From positions 32,538 through 96,537 of the forward strand of contig DXCU01000063.1 in NCBI GenBank assembly GCA_019115845.1: a stretch of 64,000 nt of DNA, read 5' to 3'. This DNA comes from Candidatus Rubneribacter avistercoris (GTDB taxonomy: Bacteria; Actinomycetota; Coriobacteriia; Coriobacteriales; Eggerthellaceae). A program made the translations under genes and the position numbers. This document shows positions 1-8,546 of this stretch, piece by piece. Under the pieces are notes generated by a model. The model saw nothing but the letters and a program-made list of their open reading frames with translations, did no database searches and was not told the DNA's origin. How positions within the stretch are numbered: position 1 is the stretch's first letter; each line of letters starts with the position of its first letter.

Positions 1-617
1 GAATCGGCGCTGCCCTGCCGCCGTATGGCCCCCTCGGCTCGCCGCGCGGCCTTCTGCGTGGCGAGCGCGCCCGCCCGAACCGGCGGGCGCATGCGAAGGC
101 TCGCGGAGAACCTCGCGGCATCGGCGCCCACCCGCATCTCGACGGCATCGCAGCCCGCGCCCACAGAGAACGAGACTCCTCTCCCGCACGCCATCCTCAG
201 CACCAGCCGATCCGCCCGGGCAAGCTCCTTTGGCAGGCAGTCCCGGTCGAGCACGAGGCCCCCCGGCCCGAATCCGCACGACCGCGCGCCTATCCAAAGG
301 TACGTCGCCTCGGCCGCCGGATGGTAGGTGCACGGCAGGTCCGCGCCCCGGCCGGAAAGGCGGCCCGCAAGCGCCACGTTGCACGCGTGGCGCGACGCGC
401 CCGTCACGACCAGCTCGGCCCCGTCGCGCCATGCGGCCTCCCAGCTTTGCTCCACCGCAACCACGCCGCATGCGAGGGAGCCGCCCTCCCCCGCGTGCGC
501 GCGAAGGGCCGCATGGGCGGCAGGCCGTCGCTCGCCCGCATCCTTTTCGCACCCCTCCATGCGCGCGAAAAGGGCCGCCCCGTTGCCGCAGGCAGCCCTT
601 CGCGTTTGATGCGCCAA
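1..617 (-). CDS. DUF2877-like protein, AllH/YlbF candidate (3' end outside window)
   Basis: An open frame with no stop runs off the left edge, so the C-terminus is missing. It begins at a TTG (617) six bases after the preceding gene's stop, with AAGG about 8 bases upstream; an in-frame ATG at 558 is the alternative. Visible features are GASRHACNVAL and later GFGPGGLVLD, reminiscent of the N-terminal part of DUF2877 proteins. Being last in an FdrA-DUF1116 operon supports this, because E. coli encodes FdrA (AllF), YlbE (AllG, DUF1116) and YlbF (AllH, DUF2877) together; those three have been assigned to oxamate carbamoyltransferase. The CDS is well supported. The DUF2877 assignment is inference from context and weak similarity, because the more conserved C-terminal half is outside the window. 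Confidence 0.6.
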   Translation of the reverse strand, partial: MAHQTRRAACGNGAALFARMEGCEKDAGERRPAAHAALRAHAGEGGSLACGVVAVEQSWEAAWRDGAELVVTGASRHACNVALAGRLSGRGADLPCTYHPAAEATYLWIGARSCGFGPGGLVLDRDCLPKELARADRLVLRMACGRGVSFSVGAGCDAVEMRVGADAARFSASLRMRPPVRAGALATQKAARRAEGAIRRQGSAD

Positions 618-622
618 AGCGA

Positions 623-1309
623 TCAGCCTTCCGCCTCCTCGCCCGAGATGCGCTTCTTGTAGATGATCACCGCGGCCGCGATGGTGGCGACGATGGTGAA
701 CACGATGTACAGGTAGCTGGGGATGATGGAGCCGGCGAACAGCCTCAGCAGCAGCGGAACGCCGATGGCGACGGGGATGACCTTGGGGAACTTGATTGTG
801 AACGTCACCATGAGCGCGCCGAACACCGCGGGAGTTACGTAGGACTTGATGGCGTCCACCACATCGGTCGGCAGGGCGCCGAGCAGCGCGCTGCCCGCGA
901 CCGCCCCCAGGCAGACGAACGCCACGGTGCAGACGATGGAGCCCAGGATGGCCATGGACGCGACCACCTCGGCCTTCTTCGAACCGGGCTCCACCCGCGC
1001 GATATCTTGCGCCACCGCCGCCGAGGGCAGCTTGCTCGTGCCGATGTTGCCGGTCAGAAACGCCTCGTAGCTGCCGATGAGCCCGAGCGCCGGGAAGAAC
1101 GTGATGGGCTCGATCAGCCAGATGAACCCGAACGACGCGGTGATGAGCAGGATGTCTTTGACGATCCAGTCCACAGGCGGCACCACGCCGTAGGCGAAGT
1201 ACAGGTAGGCCACCGGAAGGAAGGACGAAAGGCACACTCCCAAAAGCGTGATCCTGCCGATGCGGTGGACAGGCTTCACCCAGTTGTTCTCGTAATCCTG
1301 ATTATCCAT
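623..1309 (-). CDS. DUF5058-partner integral membrane protein
   Basis: A 228-residue protein with about six hydrophobic segments and a basic C-terminal tail (YKKRISGEEAEG). It starts 13 bases after the stop of the DUF5058 gene, preceded by AAGGGGG. The pair therefore probably forms a two-subunit membrane complex, most simply a transporter for the operon's substrate. No catalytic motif is visible. The similar size of the two proteins suggests a heterodimeric carrier, but neither the substrate nor the energy source can be read from the sequence. Confidence 0.8.
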   Translation of the reverse strand: MDNQDYENNWVKPVHRIGRITLLGVCLSSFLPVAYLYFAYGVVPPVDWIVKDILLITASFGFIWLIEPITFFPALGLIGSYEAFLTGNIGTSKLPSAAVAQDIARVEPGSKKAEVVASMAILGSIVCTVAFVCLGAVAGSALLGALPTDVVDAIKSYVTPAVFGALMVTFTIKFPKVIPVAIGVPLLLRLFAGSIIPSYLYIVFTIVATIAAAVIIYKKRISGEEAEG

Positions 1310-1321
1310 TGCAACCCCCTT

Positions 1322-2017
1322 CTACATGAACGCGTGGATCACGGCGCCGGCGATGGTGCCGCACACCATTGCCAGGCCCAGGCTGTACTCTTTGAGCTTC
1401 TCGTGCTTCTGGGCTATCTTGTAGAACACGAAGGTGGCCACGCCGCCCGTGATCCAGGCGCCCACGAAGTCGCCGCCGCTGATGAGCGATCCAGCCGACA
1501 GGTTGCCGTAGATCGCGCACATGGCCGCGCCGCTGACGATGGCCAGGATACGGGGGTTTTTGCTGGTGATCTTGTCCTGGGTCTTGCGCAGATGCTTGGC
1601 GAACAGCACCACCGCCACCAGAGACCCCACGCCGTTGAGCCACATGCCGAACCACGACACCATCAAGGCCTCGGGCGTGAAGTCGGCGCCGCCCAGCACG
1701 GTCCCCGTGGCCTCGGCGCCTATCTGGGCGGCCGCCAGCTCGTTTGCAGCCGACACGATCATGGACAGGCGCATCCACGTCAAAGGATGCCCGAGCACCG
1801 CCATGAGACCCACCATGACCACCACGATGCCCAACGCAGGCCCGATGGAGGTCATGATGCCCACGCGGAACGACTTGCGGCACATCTCCTTCGAAACGCC
1901 GACGGCCTTCGCCTGCTTCGAGGTCAACCGGAAGTACGCCACCGCCTGGAAGGCGATGATGGCGACCGTGATCGCGCAGATGACCCAAAGCAGGGGGTTG
2001 TTGATGATCTCGTCCAT
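1322..2017 (-). CDS. DUF5058 family membrane protein
   Basis: A 231-residue integral membrane protein whose N-terminus (NNPLLWVICAITVAIIAFQA) is typical of DUF5058 proteins, with about six predicted membrane segments. It starts after a strong AAGGAGG in the 21-base gap behind the DUF1116 gene. DUF5058 proteins have no established function. Here the gene lies inside an fdrA/DUF1116 operon with a second membrane protein, so uptake or export of a ureide, oxamate-like or carbamoylated compound is a reasonable inference. The family call is from sequence; the transport role is from context only. Confidence 0.85.
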   Translation of the reverse strand: MDEIINNPLLWVICAITVAIIAFQAVAYFRLTSKQAKAVGVSKEMCRKSFRVGIMTSIGPALGIVVVMVGLMAVLGHPLTWMRLSMIVSAANELAAAQIGAEATGTVLGGADFTPEALMVSWFGMWLNGVGSLVAVVLFAKHLRKTQDKITSKNPRILAIVSGAAMCAIYGNLSAGSLISGGDFVGAWITGGVATFVFYKIAQKHEKLKEYSLGLAMVCGTIAGAVIHAFM

Positions 2018-2038
2018 GCTGCATTCCTCCTTTTCTCT

Positions 2039-3457
2039 TTACTCGCGGCCGTAGCGCCGGGCGAAGGCCTTCAACGCCTTCTCGAAGCACTCCATGGGGG
2101 GCTTGGTCAGACCCGCTCCGATCTGCCCCACGCCGGCCTTCTTATGGACGCTGCCGGTCGTGATCACCGGCATGATGCCCGTCTCCACCACCTTGCGGAT
2201 GTCGATGCCCGTCGGGGAGCCGCGGAAGTTGAGGACGGGCTGGGAGTAGTTCGTGTTCTCCCCTATCGTTATCTCGTACATCCGCTTGGATATCTCCACG
2301 CCCTCGGCCGCCGTGCCCCCGACGAGCTGCACGATGGCAGGCGCGCCGCTCAGCGCGAAGCCGCCGATGCCGGCCGTCTCGGTGATGCAGGAGTCACCCA
2401 TGTCAAGGTTGGCGTCGTCGTCGCCGAAACCGGGGAAGTACAGGCCGTCCACCCACTGGGCCGGCCCGGTGAACCACTCGTCGCCCAGCCCCGACACCCT
2501 GATGCCGAACTCCACGCCGTTGCGGCACATGGCGGTGACCATGGAGCTGCCCTCCACGTCGCGGGCGACGTCCAAGCACACCTTCGACGAGGGCATGCTG
2601 ATGCTCAGGAAGTAGCCGTCGTTGCCGTTGATGAAATCGACGCAGCGCTCCACCTTGTCAAGCGGCATGCCCGACTTCAGCAGCAGCGGGAACAGGGCGC
2701 GCAAGAGCATGCTGGTGCCCGCCTTGTTGCGGTTGTGCCCCTCGTCTCCCATATGGAGCGCTTGGAACTGCAGCGAGCGCACGTCGATGCCGTCGGACGT
2801 CGACAGCGCCGCGTGCATCACCTCGCGAAACTCAGAAGCCATCCAACGCAGGTTGTCGATGCACTCGGGATCGTAGGCGCCGTAGCGCAAAAGCTTGCCG
2901 CCCATGCCCTCGGGAACCGGGCAATAGGCGCGGTTGCCGTGGGTCTTGTTCTCGAACACCTGCACCACCATGCTCGACGAGATGACGCCCGCCATCGGGC
3001 CCACCGTGTCGTGGTGGTGGCACGGCTCGAAGTCGATCGCGCCCGACGCGGCCACCTCGGCCGCCTCCTCGGGCGTGGAGGCGAACCCCTCGAGGATGAG
3101 CACGCCCATGATGGCGCCGCGCATAGGCCCGCACATGTCCTCCCAGGCGATGGGCGGACCGGCGTGCAAAACGAGGTTCTTCCTCATGCCGGGGATGACG
3201 TCTTTCGCCAAGGCGAAGTCGACAAGGTGCGGGGAAGCCTCGTAGAAGCGGGCGAGCGCCGCCTCGTTCGCCGCGTCGACCTCCGCGGAATCCAAGGAGG
3301 CGAGGGCGCGTATGAGCTCGGGCGAGCCTTTGGCGGGCGGGGCCCAGTCAACGTGGACGCAGGGCGCCCCCTGGCTCCTCAGATCGTCGCAGAAGCGCTC
3401 AGCACCCAGGTTGACGGCGCGCAGCCCTCCCTTGAGCAGGGACGTTGCATTCGGCAT
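2039..3457 (-). CDS. DUF1116 protein (YlbE/AllG-like)
   Basis: A 472-residue soluble protein of the DUF1116 (YlbE) family, of the usual length. It starts at ATG 3457 after AAAGGAGTGACCT, three bases beyond the fdrA-like stop, so the two are translationally coupled. In E. coli the DUF1116 protein is encoded with FdrA and a DUF2877 protein; together they have been assigned to oxamate carbamoyltransferase, which splits oxalurate with phosphate into oxamate and carbamoyl phosphate in anaerobic allantoin use. Family membership and gene order are seen here. The exact carbamoyl compound in this organism is not known. No membrane segment or signal peptide is present. Confidence 0.85.
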   Translation of the reverse strand: MPNATSLLKGGLRAVNLGAERFCDDLRSQGAPCVHVDWAPPAKGSPELIRALASLDSAEVDAANEAALARFYEASPHLVDFALAKDVIPGMRKNLVLHAGPPIAWEDMCGPMRGAIMGVLILEGFASTPEEAAEVAASGAIDFEPCHHHDTVGPMAGVISSSMVVQVFENKTHGNRAYCPVPEGMGGKLLRYGAYDPECIDNLRWMASEFREVMHAALSTSDGIDVRSLQFQALHMGDEGHNRNKAGTSMLLRALFPLLLKSGMPLDKVERCVDFINGNDGYFLSISMPSSKVCLDVARDVEGSSMVTAMCRNGVEFGIRVSGLGDEWFTGPAQWVDGLYFPGFGDDDANLDMGDSCITETAGIGGFALSGAPAIVQLVGGTAAEGVEISKRMYEITIGENTNYSQPVLNFRGSPTGIDIRKVVETGIMPVITTGSVHKKAGVGQIGAGLTKPPMECFEKALKAFARRYGRE

Positions 3458-3460
3458 AGG

Positions 3461-4969
3461 TCACTCCTTTACCATGGACACGGCCAGGCGGGCTGCCTGG
3501 GCATTGGTTTGGCACACATGGACGCCCTCGCCCTCAAGGAGGGCGCGCTGGGCGGCTTTGCCCTGGGGATCCTCATCGGTTCCCAGCACATAGGCCACAA
3601 ACGCCACCGTGCGCCCCTCCCGCTGCGCGATCGCGCGGGCCTCTCGGATGGCGGGGACGGCAGCGCCGGCAGGATCCTCGTGGGCGCCGTAGCCCAAGAC
3701 GAAGTCGAGCAGGATGACCGCGGTCTCCGGGTCGCGCGCCTCCTCGACGATGCGGGCGTTGCGGACGCTGGGATCGATCATCGGATGGGGCTTTCCGCGC
3801 GTGAACACGTCGTCGCCCATGTCGAGCAGCGTGTGCCCCTCGCTCTTCCTCGCATCCGCGAGGGCGACCGAGCCGGACTTCGCGGCGTTGGAGCGGACGA
3901 CCCCCTCGCCGAGGGCGGCCACGGCCACCTGCTTCGCCTCCTCCATGAGGGTGCCGCCGCAGAACAGGCCCCTCAGGTACGTGCCGCTCGGACGGTCGGG
4001 CACCGCCAAAGCGGGCAAGACCTCGAAGCTTTCGCCGGCCAGCGCCGCCGTCTTCGCCACGGCGTCCTCAAGGCCGGACGCGAGCACGACCGACCCCGCG
4101 CCCACAAGCTCGGTCGCGCCGAGGAAGCAGGCGACCGCGGGCTTGGAAAGGCGCGCCAGACGCTCGGCGACGACGGGCATCACGCTCGGGTGCGGCGGCT
4201 TGGACACGAGCAGCAGATACTCGGTGCCCTCGTCGGCCTCGAGCGCGTCAAGCGCGTCGAGGAACATGCGACCCCCCACTTCGGCGCTTAGGTCCCGTCC
4301 GCCAGTGCCGATGAGCTGGCTTGTCCCCAGGCCCGCGCCGTCCAGAAGCACCGACACCTCTTGGGCCCCCGTCCCCGAGGCGGCCACGATGCCCACAGGC
4401 CCCCGCCTCACCTTGTTGGCGAAACACAGGGCCACGCCGTCGATGATCGACGTGCCGCAGTCGGGACCCATCACGAACAGGCCCTTGGCGTGGGCGAGCT
4501 CCTTCAGCGCCGCCTCGTCTTCCACAGACACGTTGTCGCTGAACAGCATGACGTGCATCCCGCCATCCAGCGCCTTTCTGGCCTCGCCTGCGGCGTACTC
4601 GCCCGGCAGGGACACGACGGCGATGTTCGCATCGACCCTGCGCTTGCCCTCGGCCAGGGTGCGGGGGCGAAAGTCGGCGGCGTCGTGCGCCTCGTCGGTG
4701 CGCTCCATGGACCGCTCCACCTGGGCAAGCATCTCGTCCTCTTCGCAGGAGTCGTCGAACGCGCACAAGATCATGAGGTCGTTCGGACCCGCGTCCTTCA
4801 CCGTTTCGGCGTCGAAGCCCCCTTCGGCGAGAAGCTGCTTGTTCATCTCGGTGCCCATGCTGACGGACACGGCCTCCACGCCCGGGAGGTCCAACAGGCG
4901 CTTCGACACGCCCATCAACGTAACCGAGTCGAAGTACGCGTTTTTGCGCACGACGTTCAAAAACTTCAC
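3461..4969 (-). CDS. FdrA-family protein (AllF-like, acyl-CoA synthetase fold)
   Basis: A 502-residue FdrA homologue. Its N-terminus (NVVRKNAYFDSVTLMGVSKRL) is characteristic, followed by a CoA-ligase-type Rossmann region containing GTGAQEVSVLLDGAG and GTGGRDLSAEVGG. FdrA proteins resemble the succinyl-CoA ligase alpha/beta fold but have been assigned to oxamate carbamoyltransferase with YlbE and YlbF. The start is a GTG at 4969 with GGAGGAGG upstream. It is the first gene of the minus-strand operon and is divergent from a LysR regulator, the same arrangement of pathway genes and LysR activator (AllS) known for the E. coli allantoin regulon. Confidence 0.85.
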   Translation of the reverse strand: MKFLNVVRKNAYFDSVTLMGVSKRLLDLPGVEAVSVSMGTEMNKQLLAEGGFDAETVKDAGPNDLMILCAFDDSCEEDEMLAQVERSMERTDEAHDAADFRPRTLAEGKRRVDANIAVVSLPGEYAAGEARKALDGGMHVMLFSDNVSVEDEAALKELAHAKGLFVMGPDCGTSIIDGVALCFANKVRRGPVGIVAASGTGAQEVSVLLDGAGLGTSQLIGTGGRDLSAEVGGRMFLDALDALEADEGTEYLLLVSKPPHPSVMPVVAERLARLSKPAVACFLGATELVGAGSVVLASGLEDAVAKTAALAGESFEVLPALAVPDRPSGTYLRGLFCGGTLMEEAKQVAVAALGEGVVRSNAAKSGSVALADARKSEGHTLLDMGDDVFTRGKPHPMIDPSVRNARIVEEARDPETAVILLDFVLGYGAHEDPAGAAVPAIREARAIAQREGRTVAFVAYVLGTDEDPQGKAAQRALLEGEGVHVCQTNAQAARLAVSMVKE

Positions 4970-5189
4970 TCTGCCTCCTCCAATTCCGACGTTCTACCGG
5001 GCAAGGCGGCCACCTTGCCGCCAGTATACGAGGCGGAGGAAAGCGAAGACCCGGCGCCTTTTCTCAAGCTGTTGTGAATAAATGTATCGACCGTCCGAGG
5101 GTGGGCGCGCATTCCGTTTCCTATACTGAACGCGATGGATTTCACGTCCGCGCCGTCTGGGCGAGCAGAGGATGATTGAGGTGGATGCC
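4970..5189. promoter_or_regulatory. divergent promoter region between fdrA-like and LysR genes
   Basis: This spacer separates the minus-strand operon from the plus-strand LysR gene. On the plus strand a TATACT at 5122-5127 could serve lysR. On the minus strand a TATACT (complement of 5023-5028) could serve fdrA. A small hairpin (GGCAAGG/CCTTGCC, about 5000-5018) would lie in the fdrA leader. LysR proteins normally bind such divergent spacers, but no convincing T-N11-A box could be singled out. The -35 elements are poor. Confidence 0.45.
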
Positions 5190-6143
5190 GTGCCGATTCA
5201 ACCCAAGCAGCATCTCGACATGGAAGCCGTGTTCACGTTCGTGACGGTGGTCGAACAAGGCAGTTTCTCCGCAGCGGCGGCCGTCCTGTACAAAACGCCG
5301 TCGGCGATCAGCCACCGCATCAAATCGCTTGAGGACGCGCTGGGCATCCAGCTTCTCGAACGGACCACCCATTCGACCGCGCCCACCGAAGCGGGCAAGC
5401 GCCTCATGGCGAAGGCCCAGTACATGCTCGACCTCCACCAGAGCCTTTTCGACGAGTTCGAATCCATCAAGCTGGGCGTGGAATCCTCCTACACCATCGT
5501 GTTCAACAACCTGCTCTACGACGCCGCAGCGGCGGCGCGGCTCCTCGAGCATTTGCGCGACCGGTTCCGCACCACCACCTTCTCGGTGCGCCAATCGGTG
5601 TTCATGGGCGTGTGGGACTACCTTATCTACGACCGCGGCTCCATCGCCATCGGGGCCCCGTCGTTCCATTCCATACACGAGGACTTCGTGACCACCCCGC
5701 TCGGGCTGATCGACTGGGCGCTCGTCTGCGCGCCGGGCCACCCCTGCCTGAGCGCGGCGGCCGAAGCGGGCGGATCGACCGAGGAGGCGCTGCGGATCTA
5801 CCCCACCGTCAACGTGGAGGACACCTCCACCCACACGCAGGGGCGCCCGTCGTGGCGCCTGAACGGGCAGGACGAGTTCATCGTGCCCGACCTGAAGACC
5901 AAGATGAAGTGCTTCGAGGAGGGCTTGGGCTTCGGGTTTCTCCCCCGGTCGCTTGTGACGGAGCGGATACGCTGCGGAACGCTGGTGGAGCTGCAGGCCA
6001 CCGGGGTGTTCCGGCAGCCCTCGCCCATGTCCCTTGCGCGGCCGAAGAACCGGACGGGGGTCATCACCCAGTACGTGGAGCAGCTTGTCGCAAACGGCCA
6101 CGACCTTGTCAAGCCCTTCTTGGCGCCCCTCACCGTCCAATAG
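5190..6143 (+). CDS. LysR-family transcriptional regulator
   Basis: A protein of about 317 residues with an N-terminal LysR winged helix (AVFTFVTVVEQGSFSAAAAVLYKTPSAISHRIKSLE is interrupted here only by reading: key parts are GSFSAAAAVLYKTPSAIS and LLERTTHS) and a C-terminal effector-binding domain. A GTG at 5190 was chosen because GAGGTGG sits at good spacing before it; the ATG at 5172 has a purine tract directly abutting it. Being divergent from the fdrA-like operon implies control of that operon, probably as an activator sensing a pathway intermediate, as AllS does in E. coli. The transporter gene lies 48 bases downstream and is probably co-transcribed. Confidence 0.87.
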   Translation: MPIQPKQHLDMEAVFTFVTVVEQGSFSAAAAVLYKTPSAISHRIKSLEDALGIQLLERTTHSTAPTEAGKRLMAKAQYMLDLHQSLFDEFESIKLGVESSYTIVFNNLLYDAAAAARLLEHLRDRFRTTTFSVRQSVFMGVWDYLIYDRGSIAIGAPSFHSIHEDFVTTPLGLIDWALVCAPGHPCLSAAAEAGGSTEEALRIYPTVNVEDTSTHTQGRPSWRLNGQDEFIVPDLKTKMKCFEEGLGFGFLPRSLVTERIRCGTLVELQATGVFRQPSPMSLARPKNRTGVITQYVEQLVANGHDLVKPFLAPLTVQ

Positions 6144-6191
6144 CACCCCCCCCCGATGCCCGTCGAACAACCGAAGGGAGCGAAACGAACC

Positions 6192-7454
6192 ATGGAGCAT
6201 GCACAACCGACCAAGCGCAAGATGCTGCGGGTGACCCTTGCCGGCGTCTTCGGAACCACTCTGGAGTTCTACGACCACTTCATCTACGGGTCGGCGGCGG
6301 CGCTCGTCTTCCCGCACGTGTTCTTTGTGCAGATGTCGCCGTCGCTCGCCCTGCTCCTGTCGCTGGTGACCTACAGCGTCGCCTTCGTGGCCAGGCCGCT
6401 CGGCGCCGTCGTGTTCGGGCACTTCGGCGACCGGTACGGGCGCAAGAACGTGCTCATAGCGGCCCTGCTGATGATGGGCGTGTCCACGTTTCTCATCGGC
6501 TGCTTGCCAAGCTACGCCATCGCCGGGTCCTTCGGCGCCACGGCGCTGTGCTTCCTGCGGCTGTTCCAGGGCATCGCGCTTGGCGGCGAATGGGGCGGGG
6601 CGGCGCTGATCGTGAACGAGTACGCCCGCGACAGCAAGGCGAAGGGCTTGCTGGGAAGCGTTGTGCAGGTGGCGTCGCCGGTGGGGCTTTTGCTGGCGAG
6701 CGCCTCGTTCGCGCTGCTCACCGACTTCACGCCCCCGGACTTCCTGCTTGCCGGGGGATGGCGCATCCCGTTTCTGGCCAGCGCCCTGCTCGTGCTGACC
6801 GGGCTGTACGTCCGCCGAGGCGTCGACGAGTCCCCCGCCTTCCTTGAGCAGGACCGCTCGCAGCAGGCGGCCCCCATCGTCGAGGTGTTCAAGCACCACT
6901 TGAAGCCCGTCCTGCTCGGCATTGGCACGCGCGTGGGAAGCGACACCGCGTTCTACGTGTTCACCCTCTTCCCCCTGGTCTACCTGCCCCGTTTGGGCGT
7001 GGCCGAGGAGGTTGCCTCGATGGTGGGCGTGTTCGCCGCGCTCGGCCAGATAGTTGGCACGCCTGTGTTCGGCTACTGCTGCGACAAATGGGGGACCAAG
7101 AAGGTGCTGCTCGCGGGCGCCGTAGCGAACCTGGCGTACGGGTTCGCGTACTTCTGGCTGCTCGACACCACGAGCACGCCCGTCATTCTTGCCGGGGCTT
7201 TCGTGGCGCTGTTCTTGCTGTCGATGGCGTGGGCGCCGCTCGCGGCGCACCTGCCGGCGCTGTTTCCCGTGGAGGTCCGCTACACCGCCACGAGCGTGAG
7301 CTTCCAGGCGGCGGGCATCTTCGGCGGGGCGCTGGCTCCCTCTATCTGCCTGCTTTTGCTCGACTCCACCGCATCGGGCATGGTCATCGCGGCCTACCTG
7401 GGCGTCACGCTGGTCCTGGCGTTCTTCTGCACGCTGAAGTCCAACCCGCGCTAA
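6192..7454 (+). CDS. MFS transporter, metabolite:H+ symporter (MHS) type
   Basis: A 420-residue, 12-membrane-segment major facilitator. The loop 2-3 motif GHFGDRYGRKN and the N-terminal LAGVFGTTLEFYDHFIYG are typical of the MHS (ShiA/ProP/KgtP-like) branch, which imports small organic acids or zwitterions with protons. GAAGGGAG precedes ATG 6192; an earlier in-frame ATG (6156) lacks a ribosome site. It directly follows the LysR gene, so its substrate is likely related to the ureide/oxamate-type operon opposite. The substrate is inference. Confidence 0.87.
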   Translation: MEHAQPTKRKMLRVTLAGVFGTTLEFYDHFIYGSAAALVFPHVFFVQMSPSLALLLSLVTYSVAFVARPLGAVVFGHFGDRYGRKNVLIAALLMMGVSTFLIGCLPSYAIAGSFGATALCFLRLFQGIALGGEWGGAALIVNEYARDSKAKGLLGSVVQVASPVGLLLASASFALLTDFTPPDFLLAGGWRIPFLASALLVLTGLYVRRGVDESPAFLEQDRSQQAAPIVEVFKHHLKPVLLGIGTRVGSDTAFYVFTLFPLVYLPRLGVAEEVASMVGVFAALGQIVGTPVFGYCCDKWGTKKVLLAGAVANLAYGFAYFWLLDTTSTPVILAGAFVALFLLSMAWAPLAAHLPALFPVEVRYTATSVSFQAAGIFGGALAPSICLLLLDSTASGMVIAAYLGVTLVLAFFCTLKSNPR

Positions 7455-7568
7455 CGCCTTCGCGCGGAAAGGCGCCGATCAGCGCGCCAGGCCCTGCGCA
7501 TCGCCGCCGATTTCGGCGCAGGCCTGTGCCTCGCCGTCGGCCTGCGCGCCGGATTCGACGCCGGATTC

Positions 7569-7630
7569 GGCGCGCAGGGCCTGGCCGAGGCGGACGAACT
7601 CGGCGAGGGAAAGCGTCTCGCCGCGGCGCT
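7569..7630 (-). pseudogene. duplicated 3' end of rsmA
   Basis: These 62 bases are nearly identical (about 58 of 62) to 8580-8641 inside the 3' end of the intact rsmA gene. On the minus strand they encode RRGETLSLAEFVRLGQALRA, the RsmA C-terminus. The rest of rsmA is absent here. The copy marks the far side of a roughly 950-base insertion carrying the palindromic repeat, an XRE stump and the HxlR gene. It continues into a divergent tail toward 7479. Confidence 0.8.
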
Positions 7631-7850
7631 CTGTCAAACCAGCGTTGGCATGGGCCAGCCGCAGGTTGGTCACAAACGGCGCCCTATGGCACTCCGGGCA
7701 GCCGATTCGGCGCTTTGGCGGATCGCGCGATTCTCGCGAACTGGGGTTTCTCCGGATCCGGAGGGCGCTGAGGATGGAGAGGCGGCTCCGCGCGTGCCAC
7801 AGGGCACCGTTTGTGACCAACCTGCGAAAGCGTCCATGTTAAAGCCTTCG
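7629..7850. repeat. palindromic repeat element, copy 1
   Basis: Two imperfect inverted arms, GGTTGGTCACAAACGGCGCC (from 7664) and its complement ending at about 7829, flank an interior of about 100 bases. The element is about 168 bp between arm ends, with weaker conserved flanks (CTCTGTCAAACCAGCGTTGG on the left, TCCATGTTAAAG on the right). A second copy lies at 61148-61402, with flanks in the same orientation but the interior reversed. No transposase is present, so it is a MITE- or REP-like element. Confidence 0.8.
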
Positions 7851-7926
7851 ATGCGCACCCGCATAGCGAGTGGTTTCTTGCCCGTCGCGCTTCGCGCGCC
7901 GTGCGGAGTCGCGACCCTAAAAGAAG

Positions 7927-7968
7927 AAAGCGCCGGAGGTAGGTGATAACTCACCGTTCGGGCGCTTT
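7927..7968 (-). terminator. terminator downstream of the XRE stump
   Basis: The hairpin AAAGCGCC...GGCGCTTT has an inner stem GGTGA/TCACC and an internal loop. On the minus strand it is followed by TTTCTTCTTTT. It lies about 85 bases beyond the stop of the XRE gene fragment, so it is probably that gene's original terminator. Confidence 0.7.
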
Positions 7969-8051
7969 GCTACATACATAGTACAGCGGAATCATCGAAT
8001 GTCAATCACCGCTGCCGTACAACTCAGATTTGCTTCTCGGTTCTTCCCTAG

Positions 8052-8138
8052 AAATCTATAAGGCCGCAAGCCTTGACGCCAAGGGCCTTTGCGATGCGGT
8101 AAAGCACATTGATGCTGATGCTAGGCTTCTGCCCGGTA
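8052..8138 (-). pseudogene. 3' fragment of an XRE-family HTH regulator
   Basis: The minus strand reads KPSISINVLYRIAKALGV then KACGLIDF and a stop, the typical last helix and tail of a small Cro/CI-type regulator. The N-terminal half is missing: the sequence upstream becomes the start of the plus-strand HxlR gene, and the two coding regions meet near 8130. It is a truncated relic created by the rearrangement that brought in the HxlR gene. Confidence 0.7.
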
Positions 8139-8546
8139 GAGACCTGCGTATCGTTGATCGGCAGCAAATGGAGGCTGCTCATCATGCGGGACCTTCTCCT
8201 GAACGGCTCGATGCGGTTCAAGACCCTTCAACGCAGCATAGGAAACGTTTCCCAGAAGGTTCTCGCCACCAACCTACGCGGCATGGAGGACGCGGGGCTT
8301 GTTGTAAGGAGGGTTTACGCGGAGGTTCCTCCCCGCGTGGAGTACTCCCTTACCGAACTCGGTCAAAGCTTAAGACCCATCATGGATGCCATGTGGGATT
8401 GGGGGAGAGACGTACCAGACCAAGGCACAGTAACCTCCCTACATCCCATCTACGCTCCTGCGGGTGCTGACTATCCCCTTGTGAGGCAACGGCGCATTCG
8501 CCCTTCTTATGCGCACCACAACACGGCACGCCCATCAGCGTGCTGA
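8109..8546 (+). CDS. HxlR-family winged-helix regulator
   Basis: A 145-residue protein with the HxlR core CPVETCVSLIGSKWRLLIMR, then RFKTLQRSIGNVSQKVLATN and PRVEYSLTELGQSLRPIMDA. The HTH domain is complete. The C-terminal 40 residues (after WDWGRDVPDQ) are unlike family members and end 12 bases inside rsmA, so that tail is probably a read-through of rearranged DNA. The start (ATG 8109 or 8112) overlaps the antisense XRE stump and has no good ribosome site, so expression is uncertain. Relatives are thiol, formaldehyde or quinone sensors; the target here is unknown. Confidence 0.7.
   Translation: MMLMLGFCPVETCVSLIGSKWRLLIMRDLLLNGSMRFKTLQRSIGNVSQKVLATNLRGMEDAGLVVRRVYAEVPPRVEYSLTELGQSLRPIMDAMWDWGRDVPDQGTVTSLHPIYAPAGADYPLVRQRRIRPSYAHHNTARPSAC

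Noticed and set aside
230..4291. A 1353-codon plus-strand ORF
   Set aside because: It is antisense to three well-recognised genes, is rich in Arg, His and Ala, and has no family motif. It is a codon-bias shadow.
5142..7250. A 702-codon minus-strand ORF
   Set aside because: Antisense to the LysR and MFS genes and composed of low-complexity basic sequence.
8139..8175. Extending the XRE fragment upstream (NDTQVSTGQ on the minus strand)
   Set aside because: The plus strand there encodes the conserved HxlR start CPVETCVSLIGSKW, so the resemblance is probably chance.
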